DNA of 11,321 bases, taken from assembly GCA_900553285.1 (NCBI GenBank), contig USCX01000041.1, forward strand, positions 1-11,321, in the 5' to 3' direction. Positions 6,788 to 11,321 of the stretch are shown in pieces (within the stretch, counting starts at the first letter, position 1; every line of letters starts with the position of its first letter). This stretch comes from an uncultured Prevotella sp. (lineage in GTDB: Bacteria; Bacteroidota; Bacteroidia; Bacteroidales; Bacteroidaceae). The notes beneath the pieces are model-generated. The model did not search any database, was not told where the DNA came from, and worked only from the letters and a program-made list of their open reading frames with translations. Both the position numbers and the translations under genes were made by a program.

Positions 6788-6817
6788 ATTGTGTCCCGTT
6801 GTGAAACGGGTCACAAT
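6788..6817. promoter_or_regulatory. 30-base palindrome: stem-loop with GTGA loop, also a CRP/FNR-like site
   Basis: Arms 6788-6800 and 6805-6817 are 13 bases each, pair at 12 of 13 positions (one T-T mismatch), and enclose a GTGA tetraloop of GNRA type. A T-rich stretch (TGTTTTTG, 6818-6825) follows on the plus strand, so it could be the terminator of the cvfB transcript or an attenuator in the leader of the glycosyltransferase gene. Within it, TTGTGA (6799-6804), six bases, TCACAA (6811-6816) forms a second, overlapping perfect inverted repeat with the TGTGA-N6-TCACA layout of CRP/FNR-family operators. The sequence alone cannot say whether RNA structure, protein binding or both is intended. 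Confidence 0.6.
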
Positions 6818-6858
6818 TGTTTTTGCATACTTAATCAACCTCATCCGACACTGTCCCC

Positions 6859-8484
6859 ATGCCACAGAAACGTTTTTCGCCCTGGATGAATACATCGGCC
6901 ACCACGTGGCAACGAACCAGCCTCCTGATTGTCTTCTTCCTTGGGTTAGGCCTCCGCATTTACTGGATCACACAAAAAACGGGCTTCCATGGCGACGAAC
7001 TGACCTCTCTAAGCATTATCTGGAACGGAGTGGACGGAAACGGACACCTGATGCACGATGCACACCGGATATACCAGGCGGAAGAGCTGCGCCACTTTTT
7101 TGCGGACGAGACAGGAGGACTACACGGCCTGCGGCAGGACCTGCGCGCACTATGGGAAAACAATCAAGACGTCCCGCACGCTTCGCTTTACTACATGCTG
7201 CTTCGCTGCGCCTTGACGGCCGTTTCCGTTCCCAGCGCGCAGGCCGTCATTGCCTGGGGCTGCGGATTGAATCTGCTTTTCTTCGCCATCGGCTTTTTCG
7301 CCGCGGCAAGAATGCTATGTTCACACAGTGGAAAATGGTACTGGCCGGCGTTTGCACTGGGCATGGGGTACTTGAATTCTATCTCCGTGTCCAACACTTT
7401 GTTTCTCCGGGAATATGCGCTCGCCGAAATGGCGGTCATGCTGCTCTTCTACCAGGTCCTGCGCCTACGGGAATACATGCACGAAAAGCGCCCGCTCTTC
7501 CGGCCATCCGTATTCCTCCCTTCCATAGGCGTGACAACCCTGGCTCTTTCCTGTGGTTACGTCAACGCACTTCTCGTCCTATTCCTGGCGTGCTGGCTCG
7601 GAGCGGCGGCTTACAAGGAAAGACTGTTCGGGAAAAGCCTCGCTTTCGTCCTGTCGGTCGGTCTGCTCGCCACACTTTTCTGCTGGGCGCTCTATGCGGG
7701 CTTCTTCAACTATGTGCTGGACCCTCGTATAGCACGGACGTCTGACAAGCTGCAAGTCACGGCATTTCCCGTCGAGATCGGGTCGACTATAAAAGGATTC
7801 GCCCGCCTTCTGATACTCCGCCTTCTTTCTCCCGTAGGGAGCATCCTTCTGGTCGCCAGCTTATGGTTCACAATCAGGCACAAGCGGAAACTGCAAGTCA
7901 GCATTCCCAAAGGCATGTGGGTCTGCCTCTGCCTTTGGCTGGGCATTTACCTTTTTTTGGTACCTTGGAAAGACGAACGCTTTCTGGCTCCGGGCGCGCC
8001 CCTGCTCATGTTTCTCTTTGCCGCACTGTCCTACAGACTACTTCCGCTGCTGACGCTTTGTGCGTGCTGCACCAGCCTCGTTCCCAACCTCATTTCTTAC
8101 CGGTCGCCCACCAACCAGATCAATTTGGACCGGTGCCACCGCCTTGTCCTCCTGGGCCCTGACGCTGAGGAGCGGAAGATGGCAAGCCTGCTCACGGCTG
8201 AAATCGGCACCGGGCAGGAACTTGTCATTGTCGAAAGCCAGGACGAAATCATTCATTGGCAGTCTCCCCGCGACACGTCGTTCCTCCTGCTCACCGCCAC
8301 ATACGAGAAACCGGAAGCGGAACTGCTCACGCACTATACCGTGGCCAGCGAGGGAAAACTGAACCTTTGGATGAACTACTATGAACTGCGCAGAAAACCG
8401 TCGGCCGAAACGGCTAAGCCCCCACGACCTCCTCTTCCGAACGGCGAGCGGCAGACTTCAACCAATCCTTTGCCGTCTCAATGA
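6859..8484 (+). CDS. Polytopic GT-C/PMT-like membrane glycosyltransferase
   Basis: The 541-residue protein has a short cytoplasmic N-terminus, a first membrane segment (about 20-37), then a periplasmic loop with the acidic pair D46-E47 in FHGDELTSL. That is the position of the catalytic or metal-binding acid in GT39/GT83 (PMT, ArnT-like) enzymes, which use polyprenyl-phosphate sugars. Further support comes from the P-H-x-S-L-Y-Y motif before the next helix, the F-L-R-E-Y-A-L motif typical of this fold, about ten more hydrophobic segments up to around residue 400, and a soluble C-terminal part. Donor and acceptor are unknown. Protein O-glycosylation or lipid/LPS sugar addition are reasonable inferences. 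An ATG at 6886 would shorten it by 9 residues. The final ~25 residues are Pro-rich and lie antisense to the S41 peptidase gene, so that tail may be recent. It stands alone, with its own promoter. Confidence 0.8.
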   Translation: MPQKRFSPWMNTSATTWQRTSLLIVFFLGLGLRIYWITQKTGFHGDELTSLSIIWNGVDGNGHLMHDAHRIYQAEELRHFFADETGGLHGLRQDLRALWENNQDVPHASLYYMLLRCALTAVSVPSAQAVIAWGCGLNLLFFAIGFFAAARMLCSHSGKWYWPAFALGMGYLNSISVSNTLFLREYALAEMAVMLLFYQVLRLREYMHEKRPLFRPSVFLPSIGVTTLALSCGYVNALLVLFLACWLGAAAYKERLFGKSLAFVLSVGLLATLFCWALYAGFFNYVLDPRIARTSDKLQVTAFPVEIGSTIKGFARLLILRLLSPVGSILLVASLWFTIRHKRKLQVSIPKGMWVCLCLWLGIYLFLVPWKDERFLAPGAPLLMFLFAALSYRLLPLLTLCACCTSLVPNLISYRSPTNQINLDRCHRLVLLGPDAEERKMASLLTAEIGTGQELVIVESQDEIIHWQSPRDTSFLLLTATYEKPEAELLTHYTVASEGKLNLWMNYYELRRKPSAETAKPPRPPLPNGERQTSTNPLPSQ

Positions 8485-9472
8485 GGGTGTCAACACCACG
8501 GGCATAATCCGCAGACGAGATGTCAACCTTAATATCGGGGTCAATACCACTTTCCGTGCAATGCATCTCACCGTCATACATCGGACAAGCCGAAAAACGT
8601 ACGCTCCACCCATTGGGCAGCTCAGAGGTGAACGGCATGCCGGCACCTCCACCCGTGCGGTCACCGACAAGCACAACCCCCGGCAGCTGGCTCATATACA
8701 TCGCAAACGAATTGGCCGCACTATACGTTCGGCGGTTGGTCAGGACCGCCACGGGCTTCTGCCACCGCAGAGACGGGAAAGGGTCCACATACAGCGGCTG
8801 GGGCGAGGAGAAATCGTCATGCCCCGGCCCCGTCTTGTGGGACATATATCCCACGCAGGTGCGCCCGTCGACAAACAAGGAAGCCAGCTTTTCGGCCGCC
8901 GTCAGCATACCTCCACCGTTGTTACGCACATCAACTATCAGACCGTCGCATGAAGCAAGGTAGTTCATGATTTCATACAGGTTTCCGTCACCAAAGAGTA
9001 AGTCAAAACTCTCACACCGGACATACCCGACATTCCCGTCAAGCACCTTGTACTTCAAACCGGCCGCCGTGAAGTATTCCTCTCCCTTGCCCAAATAAAT
9101 ACGTTCGAGCGAATCGGAATAATTGGCAGGATAGTCATCATACCATGCCGTATAGCTGGCTACATCGTGTGCGGCCACAAGGTTGACATGACCGTCGCGC
9201 AATTCCGACAGCATATTCCCACATACCTCAAAGAGCTGCGCAGGCGTAATCCCCGGCACTACGGCCGCACGATATTCCGCACGGACGGCATTCCAGTCGA
9301 GGCCGTATGCTTCTCCTTTTTCCGGAAAGAAACAATAATGCCGGTCCAGAGTGGTCCACAACGCGTCGAAATTACCGGCCGCCGTATTGTCGGCTACCTC
9401 TTCCGTAATACAGGCATTCAGCAGCAGTAGCGTAAGAAACAAAGGAACGGAAAAACGGATGAAGTGTCTCAT
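8414..9472 (-). CDS. S41-family serine peptidase, predicted lipoprotein
   Basis: From the ATG at 9472-9470 the protein has 352 residues and begins with a lipoprotein signal: basic MRHFIRF, a hydrophobic core, and lipobox LLNAC with the lipid-bearing Cys at 21. A helical N-terminal domain (about 30-110, FDALWTTLDRHY...) is followed by the S41 tail-specific protease / tricorn-core fold. It shows GLIVDVRNNGGG (177-188), the nucleophile Ser251 in TYSAANSF, and VGDRTGGG (269-276). The short linker leaves little room for a full PDZ domain, so it resembles the retinoid-binding-protein-like S41 branch common in Bacteroidota rather than classical CtpA. It should sit in the envelope and cut unfolded or C-terminal peptides; the substrate is unknown. 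The frame extends upstream to 9565, but that part runs back into the DUF3316 gene and would bury the signal. It follows the DUF3316 gene by 5 bases. Its 3' end overlaps the glycosyltransferase ORF by 71 bases, tail to tail. Confidence 0.9.
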   Translation of the reverse strand: MRHFIRFSVPLFLTLLLLNACITEEVADNTAAGNFDALWTTLDRHYCFFPEKGEAYGLDWNAVRAEYRAAVVPGITPAQLFEVCGNMLSELRDGHVNLVAAHDVASYTAWYDDYPANYSDSLERIYLGKGEEYFTAAGLKYKVLDGNVGYVRCESFDLLFGDGNLYEIMNYLASCDGLIVDVRNNGGGMLTAAEKLASLFVDGRTCVGYMSHKTGPGHDDFSSPQPLYVDPFPSLRWQKPVAVLTNRRTYSAANSFAMYMSQLPGVVLVGDRTGGGAGMPFTSELPNGWSVRFSACPMYDGEMHCTESGIDPDIKVDISSADYARGVDTLIETAKDWLKSAARRSEEEVVGA

Positions 9473-9477
9473 AACCT

Positions 9478-10317
9478 TTAATAAATCATGTGTGCCCGGC
9501 GCGCGTCGTCGGCCCTGATAATAGAAAAATGCTTGACGCACCCCACGAGGAACGCCTGGCTCCAAGCATGACGTTTGAGGTGGTTGACATGACTCTGCCG
9601 GACATCAAGCAAATACCCCAAACGCACTATGGCCGTGGCCACAGGAACATCAACCGTCAGCAGGCCCCGCCACGTCGGTGCGTTGCCGGGATAAACGAAG
9701 CGGACATTCTTGTCATAATGCCCCAAGGAAAACAGCTCATAGTAAGACTGTCCATAATTAGGCGTAAACATCGCGCCGACAAGCGGCATGTCAATTTGCG
9801 CCCGGACCGAACCCCACCGGCGGGCGAGCCGAAACCGGTAAACGGCCGCTAACGACGCGTTCAGCGAGAGGTCGGCACGAGCCTGTGCGGGATTATTACC
9901 GTTCCGGGTGTGATACTGGAAGCCCAATCCTCCGTTCAGTTGCGCCCCCGCCATCAGCCGCAAGCCGGGCGCGGGGTTCCAATTATAATGATATCCCAAA
10001 CTGGCGTCAACCTGCCCGCTCCATGCCTTGCCGTCGTCTGTCGGCGAGTGCAAGTAAGCCACACCTCCGACAACAAGCGTCTGCGTGGAAATCCGGCCAT
10101 CGAGCCACCGCGTAGGACGCAGCGTCTCACGCATCACATGCAGCTCAGGCCCGGTGTATTCAAGGGGCGACAAATAGGTATCCAACCGGTTTGTCCTCCC
10201 CGCCCCTACGGCCCAAGCATGAGACGTCAACCGATGGTCGGACACCGTATCGGTCTGCGCCGAGGCCGAAAGGCTGCAACCGAGCACAAAAAACAAGAGG
10301 GACAACAGACGCGGCAT
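9478..10317 (-). CDS. DUF3316 family secreted / outer-membrane protein
   Basis: The 279-residue protein begins with a signal peptide (MPRLLSLLFFVLGCSLSASA, cleavage likely after Ala20 before Gln). The mature part has alternating hydrophobic-polar strands and aromatic ends, as in an outer-membrane beta-barrel. Phrases such as RLDTYLSPLEYTGPEL, HYNWNPAPGLRLMAGAQ, TRNGNNPAQA, YGQSYYELFSLGHYD and VNHLKRHAWSQAF match my recollection of DUF3316, a Bacteroidales family without known function. The stop is 5 bases before the S41 peptidase start and the ATG is 12 bases after the menA stop, so all three are probably one transcript. The family assignment rests on memory of its conserved text, and the barrel fold is an inference from the strand pattern. 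GC and codon use look like the neighbours. Confidence 0.82.
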   Translation of the reverse strand: MPRLLSLLFFVLGCSLSASAQTDTVSDHRLTSHAWAVGAGRTNRLDTYLSPLEYTGPELHVMRETLRPTRWLDGRISTQTLVVGGVAYLHSPTDDGKAWSGQVDASLGYHYNWNPAPGLRLMAGAQLNGGLGFQYHTRNGNNPAQARADLSLNASLAAVYRFRLARRWGSVRAQIDMPLVGAMFTPNYGQSYYELFSLGHYDKNVRFVYPGNAPTWRGLLTVDVPVATAIVRLGYLLDVRQSHVNHLKRHAWSQAFLVGCVKHFSIIRADDARRAHMIY

Positions 10318-10329
10318 AACGACAGAACA

Positions 10330-11211
10330 TCAAAGGACGAGCGACACGGCCAACAAGGCGGCAAGCAGGAGCATGTTTCTCGACGTGCCGCCAATCAGAC
10401 GGTTGAGCGCCCGGCCCTTTCGGATACGGACCATTTCACGCCAACTGCGCACATGAACGACCAGATAAAGCAAAGGAAGAACAGCCGCCCATACATGGCC
10501 ATACAGCGCCAGAGCCGCACAACACAGATAGGCGCCCACCCCTTGTAAAAGATAGAACAGACTGCCGAACCGCTCTCCAAAGACGACGATGAGCGTACGT
10601 TTGCCCGACAGACGGTCGGTGTCACGGTCGCGATAGTTGTTGACCACAAGCAACGTATCGACGGACAAGGCACAGGCGGCACAAACCCATCCGACGGCAG
10701 GAGTGAGCCCCCCCGCCTGCACATAATAGGTGCCACAGACTGGGACCACACCAAAGAAAGCCCACACAAGCAGATCGCCCAGGCCGCAATAACTGAGCAT
10801 CGTCGTATAAAGGAAGGCAAAGACCACACAGGCCACACCTATCCCTATCAGCCACCATCCGCCGTAAGCCAGAAGAGCAAGCCCCACGGCACAGGCCGAC
10901 ACCACCGTCACAGCAATGCCTGCCTGCATGGCTCTCGGTGTTATCCATCCCTGCGCACAAGCCCGCTCCGGCCCAAGGCGGTCCTCACGGTCGGTACCTT
11001 TCAAGAAATCATAAAGGTCGTTAATAAAATTGGCCGCCACCTGCATCATCAAGGCGAATGCCACACAAAGCAACGCCGGGGCGAGCCGGAACTCATGTTC
11101 GGAAACGGCCAGCGCCGTGGCCGTCACTACGGGAATCAGCGCAGCGGGCAATGTCTTAGGACGGGCAGCAAGACACCACGCCCGCAGAGAGTTTTGACAT
11201 ACGGTTACCAT
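10330..11211 (-). CDS. menA: 1,4-dihydroxy-2-naphthoate polyprenyltransferase MenA
   Basis: MenA is an inner-membrane UbiA-type enzyme that attaches the polyprenyl tail to 1,4-dihydroxy-2-naphthoate, giving demethylmenaquinone for the respiratory chain. The 293-residue protein shows AARPKTLPAA at the N-terminus, the first Mg2+/diphosphate motif NDLYDFLKGTD (64-74), and the second, NNYRDRDTD (191-199), followed by GKRTL. It has about eight to nine membrane segments. I chose the ATG at 11211-11209. The frame also opens with a TTG at 11232, adding seven residues, but the ATG puts the conserved RAWCLAARPKT at the usual distance from the start. The promoter -7 element lies about 46 bases upstream. 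It leads an apparent three-gene unit with the DUF3316 and S41 genes, an unexpected pairing of quinone synthesis with envelope proteins. No other men gene is in the window. Confidence 0.94.
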   Translation of the reverse strand: MVTVCQNSLRAWCLAARPKTLPAALIPVVTATALAVSEHEFRLAPALLCVAFALMMQVAANFINDLYDFLKGTDREDRLGPERACAQGWITPRAMQAGIAVTVVSACAVGLALLAYGGWWLIGIGVACVVFAFLYTTMLSYCGLGDLLVWAFFGVVPVCGTYYVQAGGLTPAVGWVCAACALSVDTLLVVNNYRDRDTDRLSGKRTLIVVFGERFGSLFYLLQGVGAYLCCAALALYGHVWAAVLPLLYLVVHVRSWREMVRIRKGRALNRLIGGTSRNMLLLAALLAVSLVL

Positions 11212-11256
11212 ATCGGATTCTGGGCAGGACAAAACTTAGCGCCTCCCACCCGGCTA

Positions 11257-11264
11257 CAAAGATA
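11257..11264 (-). promoter_or_regulatory. Candidate -7 promoter element for menA
   Basis: On the minus strand TATCTTTG (11264-11257) fits the TAnnTTTG consensus in all fixed positions and lies 45 bases before the menA ATG, giving a leader of about 40 bases. The expected -33 TTTG is not evident near 11284-11290, so this rests on the -7 box alone. The rest of the right edge (11265-11321) shows nothing else I can support. Confidence 0.6.
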
Positions 11265-11321
11265 GTGAAAGGCGAGCGGCGAACCGCAGAAAAACTCGTT
11301 TTTTCTGCCGGCTGGCCCGAG

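Noticed and set aside
6789..7745. Plus-strand 318-codon frame overlapping the glycosyltransferase
   Set aside because: It is a shadow in another frame, Arg/Pro/His-rich and without membrane segments. The 6859-8484 frame has the acidic-pair motif and the transmembrane pattern.
9473..9565. N-terminal extension of the S41 peptidase into the DUF3316 gene
   Set aside because: It would bury the lipoprotein signal and overlap the upstream gene; the ATG at 9472 gives a clean signal peptide and lipobox.
1..11321. CRISPR array, insertion sequence, phage or defence genes
   Set aside because: There are no regularly spaced repeats, no transposase or integrase motifs, and no nuclease or toxin-antitoxin pairs. 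Apart from the unplaceable fragment at the left edge, every gene fits a chromosomal family.

Overview
The window looks like ordinary chromosome from a GC-rich member of the order Bacteroidales (Bacteroidota). Three lines of evidence point there. Upstream of several genes there are promoter elements of the Bacteroidota type (TTTG or TTG, about 19 bases, then TAnnTTTG), and clear Shine-Dalgarno sequences are absent. The predicted proteins have a Bacteroidales character: a DUF3316-type outer-membrane protein, an S41-peptidase lipoprotein and a LolD-type ATPase. The sequence does not settle the genus.

Layout, left to right. Positions 1-164 hold the 3' end of an unrecognised plus-strand gene. A 294-base gap (165-458) with inverted repeats follows. 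ksgA (16S rRNA dimethyltransferase) lies on the minus strand at 459-1271 and has a textbook promoter at 1365-1395. Divergent from it is a plus-strand series: a flippase-like UPF0104 membrane protein (1560-2606), pepD (2619-4076), a 122-base gap with a GC-rich hairpin, lolD (4199-4906), cysK (4881-5825, overlapping lolD by 26 bases) and cvfB (5839-6681). A separate promoter and a 30-base hairpin or operator-like palindrome precede a GT-C/PMT-like membrane glycosyltransferase (6859-8484). Its 3' end overlaps, tail to tail, a minus-strand run read from the right edge: menA (10330-11211), a DUF3316 beta-barrel candidate (9478-10317) and an S41 peptidase lipoprotein (8414-9472).

The genes are mostly housekeeping: ribosome maturation (KsgA), dipeptide use (PepD), lipoprotein export (LolD), cysteine synthesis (CysK), S1-type RNA binding (CvfB) and menaquinone synthesis (MenA). 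The least understood parts are the DUF3316/S41-lipoprotein pair, which probably acts in the envelope, and the isolated glycosyltransferase with its structured leader.

I found no CRISPR array, tRNA, rRNA, insertion sequence, phage gene or toxin-antitoxin pair, and nothing that convincingly amounts to a new multi-gene system. The most rewarding leads are the palindrome at 6788-6817, the substituted substrate loop in CysK, the repeat-bearing gap at 165-458, and the menA-DUF3316-S41 arrangement.
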